Shown: positions 36,401 through 49,844 of the stretch, in pieces | How positions within the stretch are numbered: the first letter of the stretch is position 1 | Layout of the letters: every line of letters begins with the position of its first letter | Source of the DNA: Spirodela intermedia | Taxonomy: Eukaryota; Streptophyta; Magnoliopsida; Alismatales; Araceae | Direction of reading: 5' to 3' | Length of the DNA: 64,000 nt | NCBI GenBank assembly: GCA_902729315.2 | Contig: LR746269.1 | Span: 5,177,501 to 5,241,500 of the forward strand | Made by a program: the position numbers and the translations under genes | The notes under the pieces: generated by a model | What the model was told of the DNA's origin: nothing | The model's input: only the letters and a program-made list of their open reading frames with translations | Databases searched by the model: none

Positions 36401-37411
36401 CTAGCTAAGATATCAATATAATAAATTATAACATTAAACGAGTAGAACTATAGCTGAAAATTACTTTATATAAATATCCAGCAAATTGCACGAAAACTAT
36501 GTTTTACACTAATACCTCAGGGTGCATAACTTAGCTAATTTTCAAGTAGATTCAAATACAGGGCCTACACATTTGTCTATAAAAGGATAGGTGAGGAAGA
36601 ATCACTTTATAAAAGGACAAGTGAGGAAGAATCACCTGAAGCTTTCACGCCCACAGGCAAAATTTACCTTGAAAAAATAATCAAACCAAAAGGAGTTGGA
36701 ACTGAAAGCTAATTTCTCCTATTAAGATCTCTCAACAGTTAATGGAGAGAGAAAAATGAGCCATCTTTCGTCTTTAAGATCCATTGGATATTTTCTGTAG
36801 ACTTCCCATAGAGAAGGATTACGCTTTTCCCATACCACGTTTTCTAGATTTCTTCCCCATGGGCACCAATATCATTCAACGTGAAGTGATGCTTTTAGGT
36901 TATTCTGTTTTTTTTTTTGTTCGTTTCATTAGCGCATCCTTGAAATCTATGTAATCATATCTTACAATTTAAACACTTTTCGCCATTAATTCCAAATAAC
37001 ACTGACCACAATTCGGTGTTCTTTATCATTATGTATAGCACCTTCTGGAGCCATAACGTTGTAGAAAGTTCCATTGAAATATTGAAAGCGCATGCAGACA
37101 GACGCTGACATAAACTTAGTAACTTATGAATGCTGTTGTATAATATAGAGTTTTTTGCAAAAACTGCAGGCATTACTGCTTCGCCAGTTAAATCACATAC
37201 ATGCTAAAGGCAAAGGCACTCTAAAAACCCACAATGGGGAAAATGAGAAATAAATGAATATCAAAAGATAACTCACGTTGTTTAAATGCTTCCTTGCATC
37301 TTCATTAAGAATATTTATGCGGTCCAGTGCAAGAAATAGCCCAACAGCAGTCAGTATAAGCACATTTAGGACAGGCACAGATGCCGTGATAAAAAGCTCC
37401 AGGAGACCCAT
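33444..37411 (-). CDS. PILS (PIN-likes) auxin efflux carrier family protein
   Basis: An ER membrane protein of the PILS family, which controls intracellular auxin accumulation. Ten exons on the minus strand: 37411-37277, 36220-36141, 36059-35935, 35573-35452, 35286-35026, 34619-34523, 34426-34333, 34231-34179, 34088-33906 and 33568-33444, for 424 aa. The layout is two hydrophobic bundles around a hydrophilic loop. The first has MGLLELFITASVPVLNVLIL, VYFVFSPALVFTNISRTIT and NILLTFIIGSALGWIIIQI. The loop (about residues 168-241) is Asn/Glu/Lys-rich, and the second bundle has KKLLAPSTIAV, MIGESAPLRAINSSVALLG, GVIFVRYIALPIIG and CAVILLWSYAFASL. All phases close and a TGA follows WLVL. The exon 6 end (GTAT|GTACCC) was chosen by phase. 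The family is certain; the PILS clade is not assigned. Confidence 0.92.
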
Positions 37412-40400
37412 TGTGAGTTCGTATAAAAGAGGCTGTTATCCTAGATTGTCCAACGAGAAAGAGAAACAAAAACGTTATCAAGTCTCAAAATGGAATATAA
37501 AGCAAACTTGAAGGCTAGTTTTCAGAAAGTGAAGCTTGAACTGGATAAAAAACAGTGCACCAAGAATGGAATATAAAATAATTGTCCGAGAAAATTAATA
37601 AAAATAAAAAATTTTATGCAGGAAAATTGATAACGATGAATGGTCTCCCAACCATTATGGAAAACCCAAAATTTAAGTGCCCCTCACATTTAACTCTTCT
37701 TCTCTGAAGTTAAATTATGATCGAGATCAATAAAATCGAGTGCTCAACCAGGTGCAGTTAGGTTCGTCAAGACACAAACAAGTTACCTTAATACACCAGG
37801 ACGACCAGGAAAGTAAGATAACAGATCGTCGTAGGTAAATGCCCCATCTATTGAAGAATTTGGTCCCCTTTCTTCTTCTAAGGAATTTCAGCTTGCCCTG
37901 CTTTCTTCCATAGATAACTTTTGGACATTACACTTTCTGACAAGGACATTTGAAAACAAACAGCTATAACTCCCTATCGAACACAATGTCTGCAAACACT
38001 TCACTATAACTCCCTATCGTAGATACTGCAGTTGCACTCTTCGACCAGAGAATCCATAAAGTAGCGTGTGAACTCAGAAAACTCAATTTTATGATGAGAA
38101 TGACTATAGAAAATTCACGCCAAGATTTAAGTTGAAAAGAAAAAGCTAGTCGAGGATTAGATGGCTATACAAGATTTACTTAAAGATTTCCACACTTGTG
38201 AGGATCATACGTCTTCCTAGAGTGATAAACCTGTTCCTCACCTGAAGTAGCAGTGCACACGAAAAAACTTGAGATTCATACATTTTTCACTGTCGTTTAT
38301 TTCAGGAAAGTTTTCTCATGTATAGGCATTGCTCTCTGCGTTATCATCGTCACCATCGTCTTTAACCCAGCCATAGGATGGACACAACAGCTAATTACAC
38401 ATACTGATGAATTTAAGATTGGACTCTGAGCGAAATAGGAAACGATCCTCGCATATAATGCCGATATAAATTCATGTTTACGCATGATTCGATTCATAGG
38501 TGATAAAACTTCGAACACAACCTTACCGCTCACGTCCGCCCCGGCAGCAATATTTCATGTGCTGATTCCGGAAACAAAGAGGCCAGGATATTTCGCGCTT
38601 CCTGAAGATCGAACGTGCTATCGACCGTCACCTGCCCTGGGGAAGTTGCCGTGACCCTTTGCTGGAAAACCAGAATGCAGGAGAAGAATAAACGGAAAAT
38701 TTGCCCGGCGTGGATTTGCAGACTCCTTATATGAGGCCCTTCGGCCCAACATTACGTGATTGCACCGGCCCCACAGTGGAGCCACTACAATCCGTCGCTG
38801 CGGTGACCTCCCAGGGATACCCCGGACGGCGACCACTTCTGATCCCCTCGTCCCCGAAATCCAGAGGGAAGATGACCTCTGCATCCCCACGGTCCTGCCA
38901 CCGGATGCGCCGGCGAGGATGCGTTCGGGAAGATTCCTCCGGGAGATAGGGACACGCGGAGGTCCCAAAGACCGCGCCTCGGGACGCGACAAGCCGGTGT
39001 CACCGTACGTTCCCCTCCGGAGAGTGCGTACGCCAGCGTCGCGACGGTCTTCCGGTAGAGGAAGCCACCTCGCTGCCCTTGTACCGCGCGAAGCTCCGAC
39101 TGTGTGGGACGGCGACGGCGCAGGGTTGTGGCAGCTTCAGGCACAAGGAGAAGGACCGTAGAAGCTTCCTTCCTTGGATTCTAGCGCCCCCGGTAGCGGG
39201 GAGGAGCAGCTCTCTCTCCATTCCCCCCGACTGCGTGAAATTCGTGAGCTTCCTCGGTCCTCTGGAGAAGGCCTTTTTATTTCCACTCAATATCATCCCT
39301 GTAGTATCCGTATTTTTCTCATCTGCCCTCCTTTTGACACCTTTTCGTACATGATATGAAGTAAATATATAAATATATAAATTGAGGTGCTTAATTGTCA
39401 TTAATAATTCTATTTGAGAGCTCGGCAGTGAAGGATTCCACGTATTATTCGCCGATTGCGACATTTTTCATCTCTACTTTTTTTATTGAATAAAGTCGGG
39501 ATTACGGACTTTCCGGGTGGGACCCGTCATACAGAAATGTCACACATGCCCGTCGATTATTCCCTTAAATACCCTCATATATTTTATTTATTTCCCTATG
39601 CTCAATTTGTTAGGTTCGTAATTAAAAAATATCGGGGGGGGGGTAAAATAGTCTGACTCTATGAACTAATCTTGGCATATATTTTTGCCACGATCTTGGC
39701 GGCGGTCGCCGAGGGGCGCCACGTGGCGGGGACAGTCGGAATATCCTCGAGAAATATTAACGCTTTATTCCAATAATAGAGGCCAGAAAATTTTAACGGA
39801 TACTGAGATTGGTGTGGTAACGAGAGAGTGGTGTTAGTGGGGGTCTCTTGGAACGTGGGCCTCCAGTCAGGTCCTAATGAGCCCCAATTTGGCCCAAACA
39901 CTAAGAGAGAACTCCCGAACAAGGGCGACAAAAAACACATTTAAAAAATAAATAAATAGGTAACTATAGTTTTTCTTTCACGTTTTTTTTTCTGGGTATG
40001 CCCCAAAATAAAGATGCCCAATGTCCTCTTGAGTCAACGGCCCGGCCGGGCCCATTACCAACGATCAATGTGTATTGAAAATTCCAATAAATATAAATAA
40101 AATTAATTTCATTAAAATATTACTTTTATTGGAAACTTATGAAAATAATAATATTTAATAATTTTAAAAGGATAAATTATTTAAAATTTCGAAGGCAAGA
40201 TGATGGCAGATTATTTCTTAATGATATTATTAAATGGCAGATTAATTGGGTTTCCTTGAAATGGGCCAGTTGGGTTTGGGCCTCGAAGGGTAAGGATGGT
40301 GCTCAGTGCAGTTTTTATGGGCTGGGCTAGGTCTGGCGAGGCCCAGAAACCTGAGGGTGGGCCCACAGAGAGGTAAAAATATCTTCGCCGTCCACCCTGT

Positions 40401-41062
40401 GAGATGGAGTGATCGGGATGGTTTCGACGAGTTCGCCTCTCTGGAGAGTTACGGTAACTTTTTTATCTGGCGTACCGAGGAGGATCACTCCAAGGGACCT
40501 CGTAATTTCTCTCTCTAGACCTCTTTCTTTCTCTCTCTCTCTCTCTGGCCTAGGAATAGGTTTGGGTGTCGAGCTTGGGGCGAGGATCTTGGAGTCCTGG
40601 TTGTGAGCTGTCGGGGAGTGGGGCTTCGACCCGGTTTCTTCGTCTGCAGGCGTTTTTATCGGTGTGCATTTTGAGCGACGGCGGAGGTAAGTTGCATCTT
40701 CATGTTCTCGAGACAGGAGTTAGGGTTTTGTGGTGTGACGATGAAAATATATTTTTTTTCTCTTCCGATGGGCGGAAGTGACAAACGAGGAGTTGGGTGG
40801 CTCAGTGTTAGGTTTTTTTGTTGTCGATCCGACTGGAAGTTTCTTTCGTAATTTCCTGCTTGAGGGTATGATGAGTTTCCTGAATTTAGCGAGGAAACAA
40901 GCTTGTTTTTTGGCCCTAGGAGAATGGCTCTATGTAGGAAGGTTCATGAAAAATTAATCGACCTAGTTTTTGACCATTTTCCGTACTTTTTCTGTGCAGT
41001 GAGTGTTCATGTTCATGGAACGATCCTCGGTTCTCTCTGGTTGAGAGTGTCTAACAAGGTAG
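37412..41062. other. Head-to-head region between PILS (-) and the ARID gene (+)
   Basis: 37412-38520 is AT-rich and probably includes a PILS leader intron; a donor-like GAGCG|GTAAGG lies on the minus strand near 38528. 38540-39270 is a GC-rich island with overlapping open frames on both strands, none recognised, probably leader and promoter. 39280-40290 is AT-rich. 40290-40686 is the probable ARID-gene untranslated first exon, with a CT tract near 40526-40545 and a strong donor GGCGGAG|GTAAGT. The matching acceptor TTCTGTGCAG is at 40999, 63 bases before the ATG. Confidence 0.5.
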
Positions 41063-44000
41063 ATGGAGGAGGAAAAGAGTGCTGGTGAGCAGCGCGGAGG
41101 GTTGCCAGAAAATGCCGAGGGTGAGCCGGTGGGCACAGAAGTTGAGATTAAGATTCCCTCACTGAAGGAAAATGGAAACGAAGGGGAGAAGTACCCTGAC
41201 GTTGCTACTACTACTACTGAGCCTGTTTTGGTGGAGCATGACGTTGGACAACGCAGCAAACAGTTGGAATTAAAGAATGAGGACGAAGACCCTGCTTCTA
41301 CGAATCAACTTAATGTTGCTCCTGATCACTATGAGTCCTTAGACACCAAGAATGATAAGGAGAATGAACCAGGAAATTCGTCACAGGTAGAAAATTGTAG
41401 TGAACTTGTTAAAGAAGAGGAAATAATATCAGAAGGAAATCTTGTAGTAGATGCATCCTTGAAGCCAGAAAAGTCGGTCTCACCTAGCCCAGTGCTAAAG
41501 GATGTGTCGAACAAATCCATCTTTGATCCACCTGCATCCGAGGGAGATGATTCCGGGACAGAGGAAGAGCAAGCTGCTTTTATGAAGGAGCTCGAAAATT
41601 TCTTCAGGGAGAGGAGCTTGGAGTTCAAGCCACCTAAATTTTATGGAGAAGGGTTGAATTGTTTGAAGTAAGTTGTGCTATTTTATATTTTTTTTCCTTC
41701 TCTACTGACATCATTTCTTACATTGCTTTATCTGTATTCATCCTACAAACTAGTTTGGAATGAAGAGCGTTTTTTAAAACTAAATTGATCATTTCTTTCA
41801 CACTTTATTGGCAACAGGTTATGGAGAGCAGTTACTAGACTGGGTGGCTATGAACAGGTGTGCTCATTCGGTTATTCCTGCAGTTCCTGCCGCATTACAT
41901 CTTGTATACTAGTATCTTTGATGTTATTTTTTTTTTGGGTTCTACCATCAAAATTGTTAATTTTGCAGCCAGAGTTCTTAAAGCATTCGTTGTAGTGTCT
42001 GAGATATGAACGAATTATTGATGCCTGTATGCACGAAAACCTTCATTCATCAGCATACCTATTGACTGTCGGCCCTTGAGTTTCACCGCCTCTTTTTCCA
42101 TTTCCTGCTAGAACAAGGTTGAAATACCGAAGATGCCAAACCCCAAATCTTGTGGAGCTCCTCCTAAGCCCAACTAATTAATAAATATGTAATGGAGAGA
42201 ACTGTAGGTTATTCGGCCCTTTCTTCATGGAATTTGTAGGTAATTCCTCAGATTTTATTCACCATGGTTAGTTCGCACTAGAGAGGGGACTATTTCACTT
42301 TAGTTCCTTATGTGGCTGTTTTTTTTTGTAGCGGTTCTTCCATTTGTAGCCCTACCCTCGTTGACTGTTATAGATTCTTTCTTTAAATGTCCAAGTGATG
42401 TGCATGGCGTTGTTATTAAAATTACATACTGTAATTGCTCGCTGTCCCCATATCAATGATTCACTGATTACGATCCAGTTGGTACACAGTGACCTTCATA
42501 GTTGTTTAGTTTTTCGTCTTTTTTCATTAATTACGTGTCATTCTATGAAATTAAGTTGTGATCTTGAAATAAGAGGCTGCTCTGCAGGGAGAGCATGTTC
42601 TCTCACACCTCAGTGTATTAAATAACTAATAAAGATTATAAATTGGAAGGCCCCAGGAAGAAAGTCAATCAATGTTTTTATTAGGGACTGACGGCAGGGC
42701 TGTTATTTTTATTCTTTTGCGAGACTTGGTTTTACTTTCAATGGGGGAGAGGTCTATGAACTATATCTGTTCTCATTCTTACACACTGTATCCGTGTCTG
42801 TCTGTTCCAATTCTTATGTACGGGCTGTGCTGTGCACCAAAAAGGACTTGACTAATCGGTCGCCATTTTTTTTTTCTTTGGGCAGTGACTGAAAATTATA
42901 ATCAAGATTACTAAGAACTTTCCCAATTGTATTCGAACATTCCCGTGGCCTCACTGCTTGTTTTCTCCCTCATGAGAGATATTTCTTTCTTCATTTTCCA
43001 GTAGCTTTCTGTAATTTTTGCACAGTCAGGATATCAATGTGTATGAGTAGTGGTCGATCTGTGTGTTTGGCTGATATTCATTTGACTTAGAATGAGTAAA
43101 AATATTTTTGTGGTCATCTTGTCCGAAGGAGCATTTTCACACGTATTGTAAATGCATCCCTCTCGAGTTGCATGCCTCCCTGCCATTTCTTAGACTATAG
43201 CGCTGTAACATGACCAGTAAAATTTCTTAGCCTTAGGGGTGGGTTGAGGACGTTCTTTTCATCCAGGACAGGTTTGAAGCCATGTTTGGAGATTTTCCTG
43301 CTTTTTCAAGCTCTCTCGCGTCTCGTTCTGATATCTAGCGAATGTGCTTCTTATTCGTGCATTAATTTTCATGATATATCTCTATATGCAGGTGACATCA
43401 TGCAAATTATGGCGCCAAGTGGGAGAATCGTTCAAGCCTCCAAAGTAATTGATCTTTTATATTAATTAATCGTCTGAATATTGAGATCATTAGTTCTTTG
43501 CCATTTAGTGTTATCAAAATAAATGCTATTTCTTGCATTCAATTGAAGTTTCTGTGTCTAAGCATGAGGTGACAAAAACGTGCTATAATAAGATATCTTG
43601 CTCATGAGCAAGCATCTTACTAGTTATAGATGGTACGTAATGCTTCTGTATTGGCCTTGTGATGATACTATAGGGAATTATGGCTTCACGTTTATCAATA
43701 ATAAAAAAGGGAGCCTTGTAGAATTGAGTGATTCGGTATATTGCTTTAGTTTTTTCACATTCTTTTGAAGATTTTTCATGACATTTTGATGCTTTCTATA
43801 TTTAAATTTCGACATTAAAGCCTTGTCACATCGTGTGCCTATATGTCGGTTCTTCATTACCATGTAAAATAGACCTTTTGATGTCGTCCATGTAAAGAGA
43901 AATTCCAGAAAATTTGACAAATATCACTTTATAGTAGGTAAGCTCAGTCACTCACAAACCTTGAAAACCGAGCTGAACCTGTCTATCTGGTGGCGAAAAA

Positions 44001-46873
44001 AATCCGTTGTTTATCAAAGAGGATATAATTACGAATATTTTTCAATAAAATGAGCCTATTCAGGGTCTAGTTGCTGTCATTGCCGCTGACTTTCTTCTCT
44101 GACGGACAGATCAAAATGCTGCCACTGTCACAATTATGGGCGGTTCTGACAACCATTGTTGTGATTGCATTTGTGCAGAAAAAGTGCTTGGAATTACGCT
44201 TGTGATTGGGTTAGTAGCACCGATCTTTAGCGGACTGGTCCTATACCTGATCCTGAGCTGGGACACTTAATGCCTTAATTGCCACTTTTGGTGAAATTTT
44301 AATATCAGATGCGTTCTGCAACGGTAGATGAATGTGTAATAGTGTGGAAGACACGCATGTTTTTCTTTTGGGATGCCAGTCTTTTTATCAGAGCATTTCA
44401 GACCTGAATAACTGGTCATTTATTTGAATAAAACACTTGCCATCAAATTGGCACTCGGCTGAAAATACGCATCTGGCATGCTGAGAAGCCAAAGGTGATT
44501 GATACTATAGGATTTGCGCTGGTATTACTGCTTTGTGGCCTGTACAAAATATAATGAAAGCAAGCAAAAGTCACCCTAGCCATTTTCGGCATCTTATTCA
44601 CTTGGGGTCTATGAGTCGACCACCTAAATTACTGTTTTTTTTTTCATTTATTTATTTTTGCTGCTAATTCATACACTGCCACTATGTGCAGGACATGCAC
44701 CACTGTGTCATGGTCGTTTCGATGCTTCTATGAGAAGGTAGTAGGACGGAAGCTTCTTCATGCATTGGTCGTTTTCAAAAGTCATTGTAAACACATTCAT
44801 TTGTTCTTCGATTTGAGCTCTGGATAATGCTCTCTGATAATTTTTATTTATATGCTGTTTTTTCATGAAAATCTGTTGTCATATGATCAACAGCTTTCCT
44901 CCTCGTTTAGTTTTTATTTAGGGTGAATAGTTTTAGTTGAATATACTAAATCTCCAGTATATCATCAGGCGCTTCTGGAATACGAGAAACATAAAATTCG
45001 CAGTGGTGAGCTTCAAGTGCCTATTTCTTCTCTTGCAGAGCCCATGGCTGTTGATAATCAAGTAAGTAAGCTTTGTTCCTCTTTCTAAGAATGGCGTGAA
45101 CTATTTGTGAATGCCATAAATTCTTCTGACGTGATCTAGATTCCTTGCATATACATAAATTCTCCTTGATTAGTACTGAACAATTCAACAACGTATTTTT
45201 CACCATGATTATGACCCACTTTTTTATTTTCAGTGATTTTCGTTCGCTTACTCTAATCTTTTTCTTTAATTTACTGTGCTCATCCAAAACCCATTTGAAC
45301 TGGTAGTTAATCGTTAGCCACTTCCTCCAATTGGCCTATTAATTGTTTTTTTTTTTTTCTTTACATCTGCGTCATGTTCTTACTCTTAATTATTTTAGTT
45401 TGACCCCTTGCATATTCTCATTGCCTTCCCAATGAACGATGATGGAGACCTGAAATGATTTTCTGATCCACCCAAAACCACAGCGAAGTCAGCTCTTAGC
45501 TAAAATTTCTCTAATCTGTACAAACTTCACACATTTTCTTACCTACTTCCGGAAGATTATCAATGGAACCTGGCTAAAAGAAGGCCCGCCTGCTCTTCTA
45601 CACTTTTCTCGAAATGAAAGGGATCACTTTGTTGAAACATGCTTATCCGTCATTGCTATGGGAAATCTTTTGCAGGTGGGCAATGTTCAGGCGTCAGGGT
45701 CGGGCAGGCAGAGGAGGGATGCTGCTGCCCGGGCGATGCAGGGCTGGCATTCTCAGCGGTTTCTTGGCAATGGGGAGAGTAGCGGCCCCATCATCAAGGT
45801 TCCCCTGATCTCTCTAAATCGGGCAAACCAAAGGGCTGTGAGCCCCTTCCTCTTCACTGATTTCCTCCCTTTCCCCCACCCCCCCCGGTTGACCTTCTGC
45901 AGGACAAGAGCCCAGCTTCTCTCCCAAGGCGCGACAAGCATCTCAAAAGCATCGGTAAATGAGCCTCATTCATGCCTTGTTCTTGTTTCTTTCCCCCCTT
46001 TAGAAAGGACAATCTAAGTGGGCCCCACGAGAGAGTTCAGGTGTATTTAAGCGGAAGAAACCTTCGCATGTGGAGAGCGCCGTGAAATCTGCGAGGGTCA
46101 AAGTTGCTAAGCCGCAGTGAGATCCTAACCCCGTCCCTGATTGTCTTCATCTTTTCATCCTTTTTTTTTATCTTTTTATTCTCGGACAGGTTGCCCATCT
46201 GATTAAAAAGTATATATTTTTTTGGGTTTCTGAATTGTGGGTTTTTTCTTGGTAGAATGGATAGCATGGTCGTCGATGTTGGGGACCCCGCTGACTGGGT
46301 GAAGATCAATGTCCGGCGAACTGTAAGTCAACTCTCATTCTTCAGCCTTTTTCTATTTAAAGTCAACGCTTAGATCTGGGTAATATTCGAATATTATGGT
46401 ACTTCTGTTTTGGATACAGAAAGACTGCTTTGAGATCTATGCTCTGGTTCCCGGCCTTCTCCGTGAGGAGGTGATAAAACCCCGAAGTATTTCCGTTTTT
46501 TCAATAATTCATATTGGGTCTTAATCAGGGAAAGACTTTTTTCCCTCATTTGACTTTTTGCCGATCTCTCGGGTTCATCAGGTTCATGTCCAGTCGGACC
46601 CAGCTGGCCGCTTGGTGGTTTCTGGTCAACCCGAGCAGCCAGATAACCCGTGGGGGGTCACCCCTTTCAAAAAGGTACGATCTTTGGCCCCGCCCCCCCC
46701 TCAATGCCTCTTTTTTTGAGTTGATTTGTTCCTCGAATGCCCGTATAATTAGAAAAAACCATGAACAAACCCTGCAGGTCATCACCTTGCCCTCTCGGAT
46801 TGACCCACACCAGACATCCGCTGTGGTCACCTTGCATGGTCAGCTGTTCATCCGGGCTCCGTTCGAGCAGTAG
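41063..46873 (+). CDS. ARID DNA-binding protein with C-terminal small-heat-shock (alpha-crystallin-like) domain
   Basis: A nuclear, probably chromatin-associated protein of the plant ARID3/5/6 type. Twelve exons: 41063-41667, 41818-41857, 43392-43444, 44692-44737, 44969-45061, 45676-45798, 45903-45954, 46008-46116, 46256-46322, 46420-46470, 46582-46674 and 46778-46873. Total 1428 nt (475 aa). Residues 1 to about 170 are acidic, Glu/Ser-rich and probably disordered. The ARID domain is roughly 178-262 (EEEQAAFMKELENFFRER, LWRAVTRLGGYEQVT, SWSFRCFYEKALLEYEKHK). A basic linker (GRQRRDAAARAMQGWHSQRF, FKRKKPSHVESAVKSAR) may hold nuclear signals. The Hsp20-like fold is about 378-475, with CFEIYALVPGLLREEVHVQ and GRLVVSGQPEQ. 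Exon 8 uses the acceptor AGAAAG because the TAG four bases earlier leads into a stop. The gene is AT-rich and intron 2 is 1.5 kb. Confidence 0.92.
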
Positions 46874-47714
46874 TGACACCAGGATCTTGAAGAACACCTC
46901 TCTCCCTCTCTCTCTCTCTCTTGATCCTGGTAGATTGACCCGGCGACGAGTTCTCCAGGAACCCTTCGTCAACATGCTGATCTTCCAGTACATAGGATTA
47001 GAGGTGCTCTCTCTCTATCTCTCTCTCTCTCTCGATCCTGGTAGATTGACCCGGCGATGAATTCTCCAGGAACCCTTGTTCAACATGCTGATCTTCCAGT
47101 ACATAGGATTAGAGCTTCTCTCTTCTCTCTCCCTCTTTCTCGGTCTAAAAGCTGTTTAGTCAGATGGGTTGTTTTGTGAAGAGCCTCGGTGGAGCTGTGG
47201 CTGTGGACCTTGGTCTGTCCCTCACTGTAAGTCGCTAGTGGAAGGAGGGGAAACCGGGGCTTGCTGTACTCGGTAGACTTGATGACGTGGTCTCACTGTA
47301 AATTTCTTACCCAAATTATTCAAGACTTCAGGGTCAGTGGAATCGATTCTTGATGCTTCCGGATTTCCTTTCGGGTTTTAAATCGATCTGGAACCGTCCG
47401 ATTTCGGGGCATTATTTGTACTGGGCTCGGGGGCTGATCTGACGGCCACTGATTAATTGATATAATCAAGTATTATCGTAAATGACACGTGGATAAAGTG
47501 CATAATCATCCAAAAATGGGTTCCGTTTTGGGCTAGCCAAAAACGGATTTTTGAGAATCTTTCAGACGCGAGGAGTGGAATAATGCCGTGACGTAAGCCC
47601 TAATTGACACTTCGTCAACTGGTCAAAAACCCTACTGTGTCGGTAGGTGTTAGAAGAGGTCGAAGGTCTAAAACCCTAAGAGCTCTTGCAGTCGAGAGCG
47701 AGGGGAGGAGGAAA
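46874..47714. other. ARID gene 3' UTR and spacer before the p32-family gene
   Basis: 46900-47113 carries a 111-bp direct duplication. The rest, to 47714, is unique sequence that should hold the promoter and leader of the next gene on the same strand. Confidence 0.65.
46900..47113. repeat. 111-bp tandem duplication in the ARID gene 3' flank
   Basis: GATCCTGGTAGATTGACCCG starts at 46923 and again at 47034. Both copies continue through TTCTCCAGGAACCCTT and CAACATGCTGATCTTCCAGT to CATAGGATTAGAG, each preceded by a (CT)n run. Few differences are visible, so it looks recent. Confidence 0.93.
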
Positions 47715-49580
47715 ATGGCGACTTCCATGACTTCCTCTCTCGTCCGCAGGGGTTTCCGTCTGGCCTCCTCGTCGGCCCTCCTCTTTCGGCACCGGCAGTC
47801 TCCCTTGCGCATGTCTCCGATCTCGTGCTCTTCGTCCTGCTCGATATTTGGAGTGCAAACGGCGGGGGTTCCCTCCTCTCTCCGCGTTAACCCCTCCGCC
47901 TTCTTCGCGTCCTCTGCCGCTCCCAAGAGCGGAGACGCCAGCTTGAAGAAGGTCCTTGAGTCTGAGATTCAGGTTGCCGAAGAGGACGTGGAAGACGCCC
48001 AGGTAAAGTTCTAACTTCTCCTTGAACGGGTAACATGATGCCTGATTTACTTCCCCTCGGCCTTCTCTCCATCTTCCGCTGTGGTACTTTATGATCCTTT
48101 GACACGGTGTGTTCTGGTGTCCTTTCTCACTTCATTCCATTTTTTTCGAGTATATACGAGATGATCCCCCTATTGGGATCATTCTTTTCTGGCATCAACT
48201 ACACTTTTCTGAAAATACTTGTTTCCGGCCCTCTTACGAAGGGATCGGAGCCTATGTATCAGATCATTTTTAGCGTGGTGTTACTGTTGCTTCACTTCCA
48301 TTAGTAGCATTGCCCCTTCATTCTGTAAAGATTTCTTTGCACTTGAAGAAAGAAATTGAGATCTTCTTCTATCCCTTGTGAGTTTCCGTATTCGGTCATT
48401 GGCGTTTTTTACTTTGTTTTTCCGATTGTAAACCTGGGTAATATTTAAGAACAACAGCGTTGAACGTTGTACATTACATGTTCCCCTCTTGGTTTTATTT
48501 ATTTTTTATTTTTTATGAACATGTGTATCACACACAACGGAATTGCACAAGATGGCAATTATCTCGTGAGCATGGTGCGAAGAATCTGTTCAAGTCTTGG
48601 CATGAACTGACTGACCACAGTGGGATAAATGATTCTGGAATTGTGTTCCATTATGAGAAAGACAGAGTGTCTGGTTGTGACTTATATGGGCACCTGACTA
48701 ATAATTTCTATCATCACATTTTATGCCATTCTCTGCCATTTAAACCCAATATAAAAGGTGCCCTTCAAAGTTCTTAGTCTAAGCTGGTTAGATTTGGTTG
48801 GTCGGTGCTTGCTGCTGCATCGGTATTATTCCTTTCTCATTGCAGGATTCATGTGAAGACTGAGGGATGTAGTTTGTTCGATGTATGCTTCGGCGTCTCC
48901 TGTCTGTTTGTGTTCCCGTCCACACTAGTCATGTATCTATTGTAGAAAATATTTTATTTATGTCAAGAAAACATTTTTCTTGTAAAATAATGACAAAATA
49001 CCCATCGTTTCATTGATTATTGCTGCGAGATGAGAAGCCAGAAATACACGCATTGATATTCAGTTTTGTAGTGTTGCATGTTAATACGAGTTATTGAGAA
49101 TTTTTAGCTTCAGTTGTCGTGGAAATCATTAATTTTGTGTATGTACATGTTTCTATAGTTTACTAAAATACTTCTTGAAATGTTCATCATTTTCAGGATG
49201 AATCGGCGTTGCCAAAGAACTTTCCATTTACGATCATTGATAATCCTGGTGATCAGACAATTACTCTAAAACGGCAGTTTGGGAGTGAGAATGTTGAGGT
49301 CTCTGTGTTCATGGAAGTGGGCGAAGGTGAGGATGAAGGAGATGACCAAGGTGAGAAAGATGATGATGCCACTGGCGATGAGGAAGATAGCCGAGATCTG
49401 TCGAACATCTCTCTGGTTGTGACGATTGAAAAGGGAAAGGGCCCTGCTCTTGAGTTCTGTTGCTCACTCAATTCCAATGAAATCAACATAGACAGCTTGA
49501 CTCTGAAGTCCCCTGAGGTTTCAGATGATCAGAGCCCCTATGAAGGACCCGAATTCACGTCAGTATTTCCTCTCTCTACC

Positions 49581-49619
<39 letters not shown>

Positions 49620-49844
49620 CTCCTCTGATGGGTTTCCCTCATGGTGATTCATTTTCTCCCATTTTTTTCGTACTTCTTATGCAGCGATTTGGACGAGAAC
49701 TTGCAGACGGAGTTCTACAATTTCCTTGACCGGAGAGGCATCAAGCCCTCTCTGACTGAGTTCTTACAGGATTACATGATCAAGAAAGAAGAGAGAGAGT
49801 ACGTCACCTGGCTGAAGAACATGAAGGAGTTCATTGAGAAGTGA
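47715..49844 (+). CDS. Mitochondrial glycoprotein (p32/MAM33) family protein
   Basis: An acidic mitochondrial matrix protein of the p32/gC1qR/MAM33 family; members act as trimeric rings in mitochondrial gene expression or assembly. Three exons: 47715-48002, 49197-49558 and 49685-49844, 810 nt (269 aa). Residues 1 to about 65 are rich in Arg, Ser and Ala, a good mitochondrial presequence. The family core includes LKKVLESEIQVAEEDVED, FPFTIIDNPGDQTITLKR, an acidic insert around residues 130-155 (GEGEDEGDDQGEKDDDATG), LEFCCSLNSNEINIDSL, YEGPEFTDLDENLQTEFYNF and the end KMKEFIEK-like, here KNMKEFIEK. Phases agree at both introns. Intron 2 starts with a long CT tract at 49580-49614. The exact role of this paralogue cannot be told from sequence. 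Confidence 0.92.

Noticed and set aside
38618-39464. Overlapping open frames on both strands in a GC-rich island
   Set aside because: Three frames are open at once with no conserved motif, which fits a GC-rich leader or promoter better than a gene.
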